Part shown: piece after piece, positions 27,509 through 36,381 of the stretch | Layout of the letters: every line of letters starts with the position of its first letter | Numbering within the stretch: position 1 is the first letter of the stretch | NCBI GenBank assembly: GCA_027364735.1 | Contig: DAHXOT010000032.1 | Span: 115,311-179,310 of the forward strand | DNA from: Hydrotalea sp. | GTDB lineage: Bacteria; Bacteroidota; Bacteroidia; Chitinophagales; Chitinophagaceae | Direction of reading: 5' to 3' | Length of the DNA stretch: 64,000 bases | Program-made: the position numbers and the translations under genes | Notes under the pieces: generated by a model | What the model was told of the DNA's origin: nothing | The model's input: only the letters and a program-made list of their open reading frames with translations | Databases searched by the model: none

Positions 27509-28435
27509 TTAGTTCTCTCTATTAGCCAACAAATATAGTACAGCCATTCTAACAGCAACACCATTTTCAACTTGATGTAAAATGATAGAATATGGGCCAT
27601 CGGCAACATCACTATCTAATTCAACCCCTCTATTAATGGGTCCGGGATGCATGATTGTAATTTCTTTTCCTAAACTTTCTAACAGCTTTTTATTAATTCC
27701 ATACGCTAAATTATATTCTCGTAAGGATGAAAATAAAGGCTGATTTTGACGCTCTAATTGAATACGTAATACATTGGCAACATCGCACCATTGTAATGCC
27801 TTTTTTATATTGTATTCTACTTTTACACCAAATGCTTCGGTAATATATTTAGGAATAAGTGTAGGTGGACCGGCTACTACAATTTCTGCACCCATTTTTT
27901 TAAGTAAATAAATATCGCTTAAAGCTACTCTACTATGCATAATATCGCCAATAATTGCCACTTTCAATCCCTCTAATTTTCCAAATTTTTCTCGCATAGA
28001 AAATGCGTCCAATAGCGCTTGTGTAGGATGTTCGTTAATACCGTCTCCCGCATTTATAATAGCAGCGGGAATATGTTTTGCAAGAAAGTGAGGAGCTCCG
28101 CTGGCACTGTGCCGCATTACAACCATATCTACTTTCATGCTCAAAATATTATTTACGGTGTCTAATAATGTTTCTCCTTTTGCAGCAGAAGAACCGCTAA
28201 CGGTAAAATTAATGGTATCGGCACTTAATCGTTTTTCAGCTAATTCAAAAGAAATTCTTGTACGAGTTGAATTTTCATAAAATAAGTTTACAATAGTTAC
28301 ATCGCGTAAAGAGGGTACTTTTTTTACCGGTCGCTGTAAAACTTCCTTGAATTGTGCGGCTGTGGAGAGAATAATCTCTATGTCTTCTTTTTGAAGGTCT
28401 TTAATACCAAGAAGGTGTTTGGTAGATAGTTTCAT
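27509..28435 (-). CDS. pyrB: aspartate carbamoyltransferase catalytic subunit
   Basis: PyrB joins carbamoyl phosphate and aspartate, the committed step of pyrimidine synthesis. Motifs are FYENSTRTRISFELAEKRL (carbamoyl-phosphate-binding STRTR), GDGINEHPTQALLDAFSM (HPTQ), and IMHPGPINRGVE, all in the expected positions of a 308-residue chain. No pyrI regulatory subunit is adjacent. pyrR starts 28 bases upstream, so the two are one operon. Confidence 0.96.
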   Translation of the reverse strand: MKLSTKHLLGIKDLQKEDIEIILSTAAQFKEVLQRPVKKVPSLRDVTIVNLFYENSTRTRISFELAEKRLSADTINFTVSGSSAAKGETLLDTVNNILSMKVDMVVMRHSASGAPHFLAKHIPAAIINAGDGINEHPTQALLDAFSMREKFGKLEGLKVAIIGDIMHSRVALSDIYLLKKMGAEIVVAGPPTLIPKYITEAFGVKVEYNIKKALQWCDVANVLRIQLERQNQPLFSSLREYNLAYGINKKLLESLGKEITIMHPGPINRGVELDSDVADGPYSIILHQVENGVAVRMAVLYLLANREN

Positions 28436-28463
28436 TAAAGTGCGAAGATATAGTATTCATTAA

Positions 28464-28991
28464 TTAAGAATCCAATAATTCTACACATTCTTTTCCATCA
28501 TTTTCGAACCAATTTACTTTTACTTTTTGAGATTCGAATGTATCAATGGCTTCACCACAATAATCGGGTTGTATTGGAAATTCACGACTAAATCGCCTAT
28601 CAATCAACACACATAATTCAACCTTAGCAGGTCGTCCATAATCTAATAATGCATCTAATGCAGCTCTGGTGGTTCTTCCTTTATACAACACATCATCTAT
28701 TAGAATTACATTTTTATTTTCTATACTAAAAGGCAATAAAGTAGTATTGGCCACATGCAACTGTTTTCTAATATCATCTCTATAAAAAGTAATATCTAAT
28801 TTTCCATATTGAATGGTGGCAGTATTTACCAATAACTTTAATGCATCTACAATTCTATCGCTTAAAAATACACCTCTGGGTTGGATACCTAAAATTACAG
28901 TATCATTTAAATGCAAATGATTTTCGTGAATTTGATGTGCCAACCGCTTTACGGTTAGTTTTATTTGTTGCTCTGTAAGAATGGGTTTCAC
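28464..28991 (-). CDS. pyrR: PyrR-type uracil phosphoribosyltransferase / pyr regulator (GTG start)
   Basis: PyrR binds UMP and in many bacteria attenuates pyr transcription by binding the leader RNA, with weak uracil phosphoribosyltransferase activity. The 175-residue protein has the PRPP motif VILIDDVLYKGRTTRAALDAL and the N-terminal DTVILGIQPRGVFLSDRIVDAL. The start is a GTG at 28991, since no in-frame ATG lies before the conserved TEQQIKLTVKRLAHQI. I looked for a PyrR-type attenuator upstream of this operon and see no terminator hairpin there. Confidence 0.93.
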   Translation of the reverse strand: MKPILTEQQIKLTVKRLAHQIHENHLHLNDTVILGIQPRGVFLSDRIVDALKLLVNTATIQYGKLDITFYRDDIRKQLHVANTTLLPFSIENKNVILIDDVLYKGRTTRAALDALLDYGRPAKVELCVLIDRRFSREFPIQPDYCGEAIDTFESQKVKVNWFENDGKECVELLDS

Positions 28992-29076
28992 TTACTTATT
29001 TTTACTATAAAAATACAGCTTAAAACTATTCGGCAATATTACGTTTGTAATTACTATCCCTTTACTTTGCACCTAC

Positions 29077-30156
29077 ATGCTTAAATTGGAAAAAATATCT
29101 GTTTATCAGTTTAAAAATTATGCCGAAAAGCAATTTGCATTTTCTGAAAATATTATTGCCATTTGCGGATTAAATGGCAGTGGAAAAACGAATTTACTCG
29201 ATGCTATTTATTTTTTATGCTTTACTAAAAGTTATTTTACCAAAGATGCTCAAACAATTGAATACAATAAACAAGGATTACGAATTGAAGGCTATTTTTT
29301 TAAAAACAACTCTCCTCAAACACTAACTTGTATTATAAGAGAAAATAATAAAAAAGAATTTTTGTTGAACAATGATGAGTATAAAAAATTTTCCGATCAT
29401 ATTGGTAAATTTCCAAGTGTTATGGTAGCTCCGGATGATATAGATGTAATTAATGGCAATAGCGATTTAAGGCGAAAATTATTAGATACTATTCTTTCAC
29501 AAGTAGATAAAAAATACTTGCAATATTTAATTAGCTATAATAAACTTTTATTACAAAGAAACAGCGTATTAAAAAATATTAACGAGCAGCATCAAACAGA
29601 TGATTTTTTAATGGATACTTTGAATGAACAATTAACCGAAAAAGGCGAATATATTTATGTTGCAAGAAAAAAATTTTTAGAACAATTGATTCCACTATGC
29701 TTAAATGCTTATCGGCATATTGCTCAATCTGATGACGGGATTGAAATTAAGTATGAGAGCCAATTAATGAGTATGTCTTTTAAAGAACTATTGCATCAAA
29801 ATAAACAAAAAGATATTTTATTAAACCGAACTTCAGCAGGTATTCATAAAGACGATATTGTTATTACCATTAACCAACAACCATTTAAATTTAATGCATC
29901 GCAAGGGCAGAAAAAAAGTTTATTATTTGCTCTTAAATTAGCCGAGTTTGAAACATTACAACAGCATAATAATTTTTCTCCTATTTTACTATTAGATGAT
30001 ATTTTTGAAAAGTTAGATACGGAAAGAATGCATCACTTATTACATCGTGTATGTATTGAAAATGATGGTCAGGTTTTTATTACCGATACAGATGCTGAAA
30101 GGGTATCAACAGCATTAAAAAAAATTTCGGTTCCTTTTCAGCTAATTGTTTTATAA
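29077..30156 (+). CDS. recF: DNA replication and repair protein RecF
   Basis: RecF is a Rad50-like ATPase that helps load RecA at single-stranded gaps. The Walker A motif GLNGSGKT is at residues 31-38, the ABC signature region is ASQGQKKSLLFALKLAE, and the Walker B is PILLLDDIFEKLD. QVFITDTD in the D-loop region completes the set. 359 residues is normal. A DUF721 gene follows after 27 bases, an arrangement common in this phylum. Confidence 0.95.
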   Translation: MLKLEKISVYQFKNYAEKQFAFSENIIAICGLNGSGKTNLLDAIYFLCFTKSYFTKDAQTIEYNKQGLRIEGYFFKNNSPQTLTCIIRENNKKEFLLNNDEYKKFSDHIGKFPSVMVAPDDIDVINGNSDLRRKLLDTILSQVDKKYLQYLISYNKLLLQRNSVLKNINEQHQTDDFLMDTLNEQLTEKGEYIYVARKKFLEQLIPLCLNAYRHIAQSDDGIEIKYESQLMSMSFKELLHQNKQKDILLNRTSAGIHKDDIVITINQQPFKFNASQGQKKSLLFALKLAEFETLQQHNNFSPILLLDDIFEKLDTERMHHLLHRVCIENDGQVFITDTDAERVSTALKKISVPFQLIVL

Positions 30157-30183
30157 ACCATTAACAAACGATAATTTTACAGT

Positions 30184-30465
30184 ATGGCAGAATATTCTAT
30201 TGGCGATGCATTAAAAGGTTTTATTAATAAAAGCAAATTAAAAAATGGCATTCGTGCTGTTCAAATAGAAGAAGTATGGGAAAATTTAATGGGAAAAACC
30301 ATTGCAAAGTATACCGATAAAATTGAAATAATTAATCAAACTCTTTTTATACATACAACAATTGGTACACTGAAACAAGAATTAATGTATCAGAGAGTAC
30401 AAATTATTGAGCGTATAAACGAAATATTTGGCGAAAAAATTATTACACAAGTAGTTATTCAATAA
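30184..30465 (+). CDS. DUF721 domain protein (DciA-like)
   Basis: A 93-residue protein of the DUF721 family; the relative DciA loads replicative helicase in bacteria lacking DnaC. The signature is VQIEEVWENLMGKTIAKYTDKIEIINQTLFIHTTIGTLKQELMYQRVQIIERIN. It lies 27 bases after recF, consistent with a replication role. Whether it serves as helicase loader in this genome is inference. Confidence 0.87.
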   Translation: MAEYSIGDALKGFINKSKLKNGIRAVQIEEVWENLMGKTIAKYTDKIEIINQTLFIHTTIGTLKQELMYQRVQIIERINEIFGEKIITQVVIQ

Positions 30466-30468
30466 TAC

Positions 30469-30915
30469 TTAAATCCAATAATTCTGATAGGCAGTTCCAA
30501 AATTGGCATATTCTTTTGACGTACGTTTATTTTCTTCCATAGAAGCATTCATCAAATCGTGTAAGGTTATAACGCCTTTAAATTCAAACTCATCAAATGC
30601 AGGCAAATATTGTGTTTTAAATGCCAGCATTAATTCCATACACCTGTCTATCGATTCATCTGTATCAACCACAGGCATATCTTTCGTCATAATGTCTTTT
30701 ACTTTAGTTTCACTTGAATTTTTTCCGGCAAGAATTATTTTATGCGAATAATCTCTTTCACTCATTACTCCAATATAATTGCCCTTTTCCATTACAATAA
30801 CATAACTATCACCTTCTGTTTTCATTAAAGCCAATGCATCAATAACTCTTGATTCGGCACTAATGGTATTAAACCGTAATGTTTTTTTTGCCAATAGCTC
30901 TTTCACTTTTTTCAT
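30469..30915 (-). CDS. CBS-pair domain protein
   Basis: A 148-residue protein built of two CBS motifs: residues about 10-66 (TLRFNTISAESRVIDALALMKTEGDSYVIVMEKGNYIGVMSERDYSHKIIL) and about 78-135 (VKDIMTKDMPVVDTDESIDRCMELMLAFKTQYLPAFDEFEFKGVITLHDLMNAS). Such stand-alone pairs usually bind adenine nucleotides. The start is the ATG at 30915; the longer frame to 31008 would add a spurious basic N-terminus. It converges with the DUF721 gene 3 bases away. Confidence 0.88.
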   Translation of the reverse strand: MKKVKELLAKKTLRFNTISAESRVIDALALMKTEGDSYVIVMEKGNYIGVMSERDYSHKIILAGKNSSETKVKDIMTKDMPVVDTDESIDRCMELMLAFKTQYLPAFDEFEFKGVITLHDLMNASMEENKRTSKEYANFGTAYQNYWI

Positions 30916-31067
30916 AAAAAAGATTTTATAGGTGAAGAAAATGGAAAGGAGACGATTGAAATTCTTATCTAATTTATGAAATAAAACCGACTTGAGAGAG
31001 AATCGCAAATTATATTTTTAAGGAGATAAAATAAGCAGCAAAAATTGTTCCCAACCACCATTTATTG

Positions 31068-32183
31068 CTATTTATTTTGCATAAATTTTTCTACTGTATT
31101 TTTAAATATAGCTACATCGGCATAACTGTATTTACTAATAATAGTGCCCTGTTGCATTAAGAAATAAGTGGGTTGCACTCGAGCAGCCGTTTTTATTACA
31201 GTAGCATCGCATTTTAATATACTTACCTTATTTGCTAAAAATATTGTAGTAGCCTCGTCGGGCAATGCAGTTATTACAAATAAAGGCAAATGATACAATT
31301 TTGCTAAAGAATCAATCATGTTAAATTGCTCTTTCCAATAAGCCGTAGGCCTATCAAAATCTTTGCACATAAACCAAATAGCATTTAGCGGTAAAATAGC
31401 TGCTGTGGTATCATTACCTGCTAAAGTGCGCAGATTAAAATCGGAAATGAGCGGTTCGGCATTTCCTTTTCTGATTAGTTTATCAAAACGATCTATAAAT
31501 TCGTAAGTAGAATCGAAATCTGCGGGAAAATGAGCCTGATCGAACTCAACAATTTTTTGATTTTTTTTATACTTAAATACAATTGAAAAACTATCTGCAA
31601 TGGCACCTTGCGGAACTTTCATTTCTTCAATTAAGTTACTTCCTTTTTTGTAGGGCAAACAATCAAAAAAAGGCAAATGTTTTAACACATGAACTTGCAA
31701 CAATAATGAAGCAACAATAGAACCAAATAAAATCATAGGAGCCGTAGTATTATTAAGCCAAGGATGGATATGCTTTGCATTAAGCAGCAGCAACAAAATC
31801 ATCAATAATAAAATAATATCCTTAACAAACGTTTGAATGCCCGACAAAGGAATACAATTACCAAAACAGCCACATTCTTTTATTTTACCGCTAAACAAAA
31901 CATAGGCAGTTAAATAGGTAAAAAAAAGAATTAATCCCAATAAAAACCAACTAAAAAAACGCATTTGCCAACCAACAATTAGGGCAACACCTGCAAGAAC
32001 TTCAAAAATGTTCATAATAATTGAAGCGGCTAAAGTATAATTATCAAAAAAGTGAAAACCCCAAGCTTCAAAAAATTCTAACATTTTATAACTCAATCCC
32101 AATGGATCATCGGCTTTAATTAATCCGGAAAAAATAAAAGTTATTCCAACTACCCAGCGTAATATGTTTAATACCCATTTCAT
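31068..32183 (-). CDS. DoxX/MauE-type membrane protein with thioredoxin-like C-terminal region
   Basis: A 371-residue protein. The first 150 residues form four TM helices of the DoxX/MauE type (VVGITFIFSGLIKADDPLGLSYKMLEFFEAWG) with the loop motif KECGCFGNCIPLSG. That motif is typical of the MauE/methylamine-utilisation membrane family, where the cysteines may take part in disulfide transfer. A fifth hydrophobic segment follows, then about 200 residues that resemble a thioredoxin fold without an obvious CxxC. Related Bacteroidota proteins are annotated BT_3928-like. A periplasmic redox role is inferred. It starts 8 bases after the DUF1599 gene. Confidence 0.78.
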   Translation of the reverse strand: MKWVLNILRWVVGITFIFSGLIKADDPLGLSYKMLEFFEAWGFHFFDNYTLAASIIMNIFEVLAGVALIVGWQMRFFSWFLLGLILFFTYLTAYVLFSGKIKECGCFGNCIPLSGIQTFVKDIILLLMILLLLLNAKHIHPWLNNTTAPMILFGSIVASLLLQVHVLKHLPFFDCLPYKKGSNLIEEMKVPQGAIADSFSIVFKYKKNQKIVEFDQAHFPADFDSTYEFIDRFDKLIRKGNAEPLISDFNLRTLAGNDTTAAILPLNAIWFMCKDFDRPTAYWKEQFNMIDSLAKLYHLPLFVITALPDEATTIFLANKVSILKCDATVIKTAARVQPTYFLMQQGTIISKYSYADVAIFKNTVEKFMQNK

Positions 32184-32191
32184 GTTTTGTT

Positions 32192-32737
32192 CTACTGTTT
32201 TCCTTCAACAATTAAAATTAAAGCAAATACGGCATAGTTAATTATATCTACATAATTGGCATCAATACCTTCACTAATAAGCGTTTTATTATTATTGCTT
32301 ATTATTTGCTTAATGCGTAATAACTTCATTAAAATTAAATCGGCAAAACTTTGCTGGCTCATATCTCGCCATGCTTCTCCATAATCATGATTTTTATGCA
32401 ACATAATTTCTTTAGCAAACGAAATATACTTATCGTACCATTCATTTACTTGTTCTATTGGCAAATCTTCTACCGAAGAGTTTTTAAGCTCTAACTGAAT
32501 TAAACCAATTATGGCATAATTAATTATTCCTTTAAATTCAGAAGGAATATCATCGGCAACTTTTTGTACTTGTAAATCTTGAATATTGCGTATTCGAAGT
32601 GCTTTAATAAAAATTTGATCAACAACCGAAATGGTACGTAAAACACGCCAAGCGGTACCATAATCGGTATTTTTTTTAATAAAAATATCTTTACAAGTTT
32701 TAACAACTTCATCGAATTGGATGTTGGTATGTATCAT
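32192..32737 (-). CDS. DUF1599 (Nmad1) domain protein with internal duplication
   Basis: A 181-residue protein of the DUF1599 family, also called nucleotide-modification-associated domain 1. Two halves repeat the same motif: FIKKNTDYGTAWRVLRTISVVDQIFIKALRIRNI near residues 16-49 and MLHKNHDYGEAWRDMSQQSFADLILMKLLRIKQI near 110-145, each followed by IINYAIIGLIQL or IINYAVFALILI. Biochemical activity is not established, though the family is associated with DNA-base modification gene clusters and resembles nucleotide-binding MazG-like folds. It is the first gene of a two-gene leftward operon with the DoxX/MauE gene. Confidence 0.85.
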   Translation of the reverse strand: MIHTNIQFDEVVKTCKDIFIKKNTDYGTAWRVLRTISVVDQIFIKALRIRNIQDLQVQKVADDIPSEFKGIINYAIIGLIQLELKNSSVEDLPIEQVNEWYDKYISFAKEIMLHKNHDYGEAWRDMSQQSFADLILMKLLRIKQIISNNNKTLISEGIDANYVDIINYAVFALILIVEGKQ

Positions 32738-32867
32738 TAATATTCTTTCTTAATAATTCTACTAATGTAATAGTTTTAACAAGTATAAAATAAGTATTAC
32801 AGTAAAGCATGCTATAAATGCAATTAACTTTATTTTTATACCATTGCAAGATAAATGAAAGAAAATA

Positions 32868-33698
32868 ATGTTTACACTGAATTGTAAAGGAAGATTGTTA
32901 ATAATTGATGAACCTATAATTATGGGTATCATTAATACCACTCCCGATTCGTTTTATGCTGAAAGCAGAAAAAATAATTTAACTGATATTGTACACAAAG
33001 CCGAACAGTTAATTACCGAAGGTGCTACCATTATAGATATTGGCGGACAAAGTACCCGACCAGGCAGTATGCAAGTTGGTATAGAGGAAGAATTAAATAG
33101 AACAATTGGTGCTATTGAAATAATTAAAAAGAATTTTCCCGAAACTTTTATTTCTATAGATACTTATCATGCATCAGTTGCAGAACAAGCCGTAACAGCC
33201 GGGGCAGATATTGTTAATGATATTAGTGGTGGTGAATTTGACCAAACAATGTTACACACCGTTGCTAAACTAAAAGTTCCGTATATATGTATGCACATAA
33301 AAGGTAATCCTGAAAATATGCAGCAAAACCCCTTTTATGAAAATGTAACAAAAGAAATTCTAGACTATTTTATTGCCAAATTAGAAGAATGCCGATTGAA
33401 AGGAATAACAGATATTATTATTGATATAGGATTTGGATTCGGAAAAACCATTGAACATAATTATCAACTTCTAAAAAATTTACAAGTATTTGCCATATTA
33501 AATAAGCCAATATTATTGGGGGTTTCCAGAAAATCTTCCATTTACAAACCATTACAAATAGCTCCTTCCGAAGCGTTAAATGGCACAACAGTTTTACACA
33601 CGATTGGCTTACTAAATGGCGCAAATATATTAAGAGTGCATGATGCAAAAGAAGCTAAACAAGTAATTGATTTGATGAAAATTTATCGGCAACAATAA
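32868..33698 (+). CDS. folP: dihydropteroate synthase
   Basis: FolP condenses 6-hydroxymethyl-7,8-dihydropterin diphosphate with p-aminobenzoate in folate synthesis, the target of sulfonamides. The 276-residue TIM barrel shows IMGIINTTPDSFYAESR, IIDIGGQSTRPGS (phosphate-binding STRPG), SIDTYHASVAEQAV, DIVNDISGG, and IIIDIGFGFGKTIEHNYQLL. It is divergent from the DUF1599 gene and ends in a bidirectional terminator. Confidence 0.95.
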   Translation: MFTLNCKGRLLIIDEPIIMGIINTTPDSFYAESRKNNLTDIVHKAEQLITEGATIIDIGGQSTRPGSMQVGIEEELNRTIGAIEIIKKNFPETFISIDTYHASVAEQAVTAGADIVNDISGGEFDQTMLHTVAKLKVPYICMHIKGNPENMQQNPFYENVTKEILDYFIAKLEECRLKGITDIIIDIGFGFGKTIEHNYQLLKNLQVFAILNKPILLGVSRKSSIYKPLQIAPSEALNGTTVLHTIGLLNGANILRVHDAKEAKQVIDLMKIYRQQ

Positions 33699-33734
33699 AA
33701 AAAATCCACAGCATTGTTACTGTGGATTTTTTTT
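33697..33734. terminator. Bidirectional terminator between folP and FKBP gene
   Basis: Arms 33697-33711 and 33720-33734 are a perfect 15-bp inverted repeat (A8TCCACAG / CTGTGGAT8) around an 8-base loop. A and T tracts on both flanks let it work on both strands between the convergent genes. Confidence 0.9.
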
Positions 33735-33751
33735 ATAAAGTACTACTAGTT

Positions 33752-34702
33752 TTATTTTTTACCGGATTGTGCTTGTTGCATTCTTTTAATTTGCTCTTGA
33801 ATAGCTTGCTGATTCATTGTATTTTGAGCAGGTGGTGGCGGTGCATCAGTTACATCGGCAATTTCTATTTCAAAAACTAAATTTGAAAAAGGAGGAATTA
33901 CCGGCGGATTACCTTGCATACCGTACGCCATTAATGAAGGAATAAACAATTTACCTTTTCCACCTTTGGCAAAATATTTTAAACCTTCTTCCCATCCCGG
34001 AATAGCGCCATGTCTACCCACAACTACATTAAATGGCTGACCTTTTACGCCATCTTTAATATTAGAATCGAACACTTTTCCATTAAACAAATATCCTTTA
34101 TAATATACAGAAGCTTGTTTGGTAGAATCTATTTTTGCACCTGTACCCGCATTATCAATCTGAACTAAAACACCATTAGGAGTTTTTTCAGTTTTAGCCG
34201 AATTCTTTTTAGCATATTCATCAACTTCTTTCATTTCTCTTTGTTTTTCGGCATCAATTTCTTTCATATAATCGTCATTTACATCTTTTTCGGTAGTAAA
34301 TGCTTTTAATATTTCAACCCTTCCTTTAATAGATCCTTTTTTAGTAAATACAGTACTATAATCAGGAATCATTCCTAATTTTTTAAGCGTATCTACACTC
34401 ATTACAAACTGAACCTTATCGCCAACAGAACATAAAGGAATAATTTCTGTGAAATTATATTTACCTAAGCGAGCAGTATCTATCACAATATATGCAGGGA
34501 TATGGCCATAGGTTGAACTTAAAACAGAATCTTTCGCCCCTATTTTATATTCAATATTGAGCTTTACAAATTGCCCTTGTTTTAGTTTTTCTTTACTTCC
34601 GCCGCTTTGAATTTTGTAAGCAAAGCCAGATTTGGTTTTTTCGTATTGGTTGCATGATACTAAAACTACCGATGCAGCCAAAAATGCGTAGATGATTTTC
34701 AT
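33752..34702 (-). CDS. FKBP-type peptidyl-prolyl cis-trans isomerase lipoprotein
   Basis: A 316-residue exported foldase. MKIIYAFLAASVVLVSC gives a lipobox with Cys17. Two FKBP-like parts are visible: a degenerate N-terminal one (SGGSKEKLKQGQFVKLNIEYKI) and a typical C-terminal one (GVLVQIDNAGTGAKIDSTKQASVYYKGYLFNGKVFDSNI...VPGWEEGLKYFAKGGKGKLFIPSLMAYG), the latter carrying the aromatic residues of the active-site pocket. A Lys/Glu-rich linker joins them, and a Gln/Pro-rich tail ends the chain. It follows the DHH gene by 6 bases. Confidence 0.92.
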   Translation of the reverse strand: MKIIYAFLAASVVLVSCNQYEKTKSGFAYKIQSGGSKEKLKQGQFVKLNIEYKIGAKDSVLSSTYGHIPAYIVIDTARLGKYNFTEIIPLCSVGDKVQFVMSVDTLKKLGMIPDYSTVFTKKGSIKGRVEILKAFTTEKDVNDDYMKEIDAEKQREMKEVDEYAKKNSAKTEKTPNGVLVQIDNAGTGAKIDSTKQASVYYKGYLFNGKVFDSNIKDGVKGQPFNVVVGRHGAIPGWEEGLKYFAKGGKGKLFIPSLMAYGMQGNPPVIPPFSNLVFEIEIADVTDAPPPPAQNTMNQQAIQEQIKRMQQAQSGKK

Positions 34703-34708
34703 TGTTTT

Positions 34709-35719
34709 TTATTGAAGTTGTTTTTCGTATTGTTTTATAACCTGATAAAATTTTTTTACAGTTTTTTCTAAATTATCGCCACTTCGTCCTCCGGCGGCGT
34801 TAACATGACCACCTCCTTCAAAATGCTGACGGGCAAATATATTTACATCGAAGTTACCTTTACTTCTAAAACTCCATTTTCTTTCCTCATCTCTGTCAAT
34901 AACTATTGCAGCTAACTTAATTCCTTTAATGGTAAGTAAGTAATTAACCAGTCCTTCTGTATCGCCGGTTTTAATCTCGTATTTAAGCAAATCTTGTTTA
35001 GGAATAACCATTACGGCGGTATTATATTCATATAAAACATCCATCCTATTTAGCAATGCGTTACCGGTAAATCTTAATCTATTTTCTAAAAAATTATCGT
35101 AAATATTATCATGAATAATAGAATGAACCAATCCTAATTCCATCAAATGTGCAACCATTCTATGAACAGAGGGTTTGGTAGAGGGAAATCGAAAAGATCC
35201 TGTATCGGTCATAACACCCGTATATAAACAGGTGGCTGTATCTACTGAAATTTTATTAGAATGCCCCGATTCTACAATTAAATCGTACACCATTTCGCAA
35301 GTACAACTTTTTTGGATATTGCTGTTACCAAAGTTGAATACTTCGGTTTGTGGCTGTTGATGATGGTCGATTAATATTTTAATGCCATTCATTTCTTGCA
35401 GAACTTTTTCCATATTTTTAGTTCTGTGCAGAATATTAAAATCTAAACAAAACAACCAATCTGCCGCTGCTATTAAATTTTTGGCTTTTTCGGTATTTTG
35501 TTCAAAATCTAATACATTTTTAACACCGGGCATCCAATCTAAAAAACTAGCCCAATTAGTAGGCGATATTACTGCTACTTCGTGCCCTAAACTAATTAAA
35601 AAATGGTATAGCCCAAGAGAAGAACCCATTGCATCTCCATCGGGCTTTTGATGGGTGGTAATAATTATTTTTTTTTTATCGGCAGCTAAAAAAGAATAAA
35701 ATTCTGAGATTGGTTTCAT
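34709..35719 (-). CDS. DHH/DHHA1 phosphoesterase (NrnA-type oligoribonuclease / pAp phosphatase)
   Basis: A 336-residue metal-dependent phosphoesterase. Motifs are [18 protein letters not shown] (DxD), [15 protein letters not shown] (DHH) and the C-terminal DHHA1 signature [12 protein letters not shown]. NrnA-type enzymes degrade 2-5 nucleotide RNAs and dephosphorylate 3'-phosphoadenosine 5'-phosphate. No signal peptide; cytosolic. It forms an operon with the FKBP gene downstream. Confidence 0.92.
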   Translation of the reverse strand: MKPISEFYSFLAADKKKIIITTHQKPDGDAMGSSLGLYHFLISLGHEVAVISPTNWASFLDWMPGVKNVLDFEQNTEKAKNLIAAADWLFCLDFNILHRTKNMEKVLQEMNGIKILIDHHQQPQTEVFNFGNSNIQKSCTCEMVYDLIVESGHSNKISVDTATCLYTGVMTDTGSFRFPSTKPSVHRMVAHLMELGLVHSIIHDNIYDNFLENRLRFTGNALLNRMDVLYEYNTAVMVIPKQDLLKYEIKTGDTEGLVNYLLTIKGIKLAAIVIDRDEERKWSFRSKGNFDVNIFARQHFEGGGHVNAAGGRSGDNLEKTVKKFYQVIKQYEKQLQ

Positions 35720-35790
35720 ACAATTGCCGGCAAAAATAGCGGAAATCTATCGTATTCATTCTTCTGTTTGAAAAGATTATTGCATTATTA

Positions 35791-35819
35791 TTTGCTACAA
35801 AATCAAAACATTACTTTTG
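35791..35819 (+). promoter_or_regulatory. Promoter for ndk, Bacteroidota type
   Basis: TTTG at 35791-35794 and TACTTTTG at 35812-35819 match the -33 and -7 (TAnnTTTG) elements, with 17 bases between. The start codon is 24 bases downstream. This supports the ATG at 35843. Confidence 0.55.
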
Positions 35820-35842
35820 CGGCGAATTTTAAAACAGATATT

Positions 35843-36259
35843 ATGAGTAACAGAACATTTACAATGATTAAACCCGATGCTACCTCAAAAGGCGATACGG
35901 GTGCTATTTTAGATCAAATTATTAAAGCAGGTTTTTCTATAAAAGCTTTAAAATGGATTAAATTAACTAAAGAACAAGCCGGAGAATTTTATGCCATTCA
36001 TAAAGAAAGAGCATTTTATGGCGAGTTGGTTGAATTTATGAGTAGTGGCCCCATTATAGCTGCCATTTTAGAAAAAGAGAATGCTGTTGCAGATTTTAGA
36101 AAATTAATTGGTGCTACCAATCCTGCATTGGCTGAGGAAGGAACTATTCGTAAAAAATTTGCTGCTTCGATAGGAGAAAATGCAATTCATGGAAGTGATA
36201 GTGATGAAAATGCAATTATAGAAGGCGACTTCTTTTTTTCAAAATTGGAAAGATTCTAA
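35843..36259 (+). CDS. ndk: nucleoside-diphosphate kinase
   Basis: Ndk balances nucleoside triphosphate pools by phosphate transfer through a histidine. The 138-residue chain begins [22 protein letters not shown] and carries the active-site region [21 protein letters not shown] (His before GSDS). The start at 35843 is chosen over the open frame to 35768 because a matched promoter lies in the extension. A terminator follows about 70 bases after the stop. Confidence 0.97.
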   Translation: MSNRTFTMIKPDATSKGDTGAILDQIIKAGFSIKALKWIKLTKEQAGEFYAIHKERAFYGELVEFMSSGPIIAAILEKENAVADFRKLIGATNPALAEEGTIRKKFAASIGENAIHGSDSDENAIIEGDFFFSKLERF

Positions 36260-36329
36260 CTTTATATAAAATAATTGGCATTATTTTTATTGCTTATTAA
36301 TAAGTTTTTTTAAGGGTTTAGGGTTGAAG

Positions 36330-36358
36330 AAGGGCATTCTTTTAGAATGCCCTTTATT
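36330..36358 (+). terminator. Rho-independent terminator after ndk
   Basis: A perfect 11-bp stem (36330-36340 with 36344-36354, core GGGCATTCT/AGAATGCCC), a 3-base loop, and a T-rich tail. It can serve both ndk and the convergent DUF6089 gene. Confidence 0.8.
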
Positions 36359-36381
36359 TTTAAGTTGATTGAATTTCTTTT

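Noticed and set aside
28992..29076. PyrR-type attenuator upstream of the pyrR/pyrB operon
   Set aside because: I see no terminator/anti-terminator pair in this region.
35768..36259. Longer ndk start at 35768
   Set aside because: A matched -33/-7 promoter lies inside the extension, and the conserved Ndk N-terminus begins at 35843.
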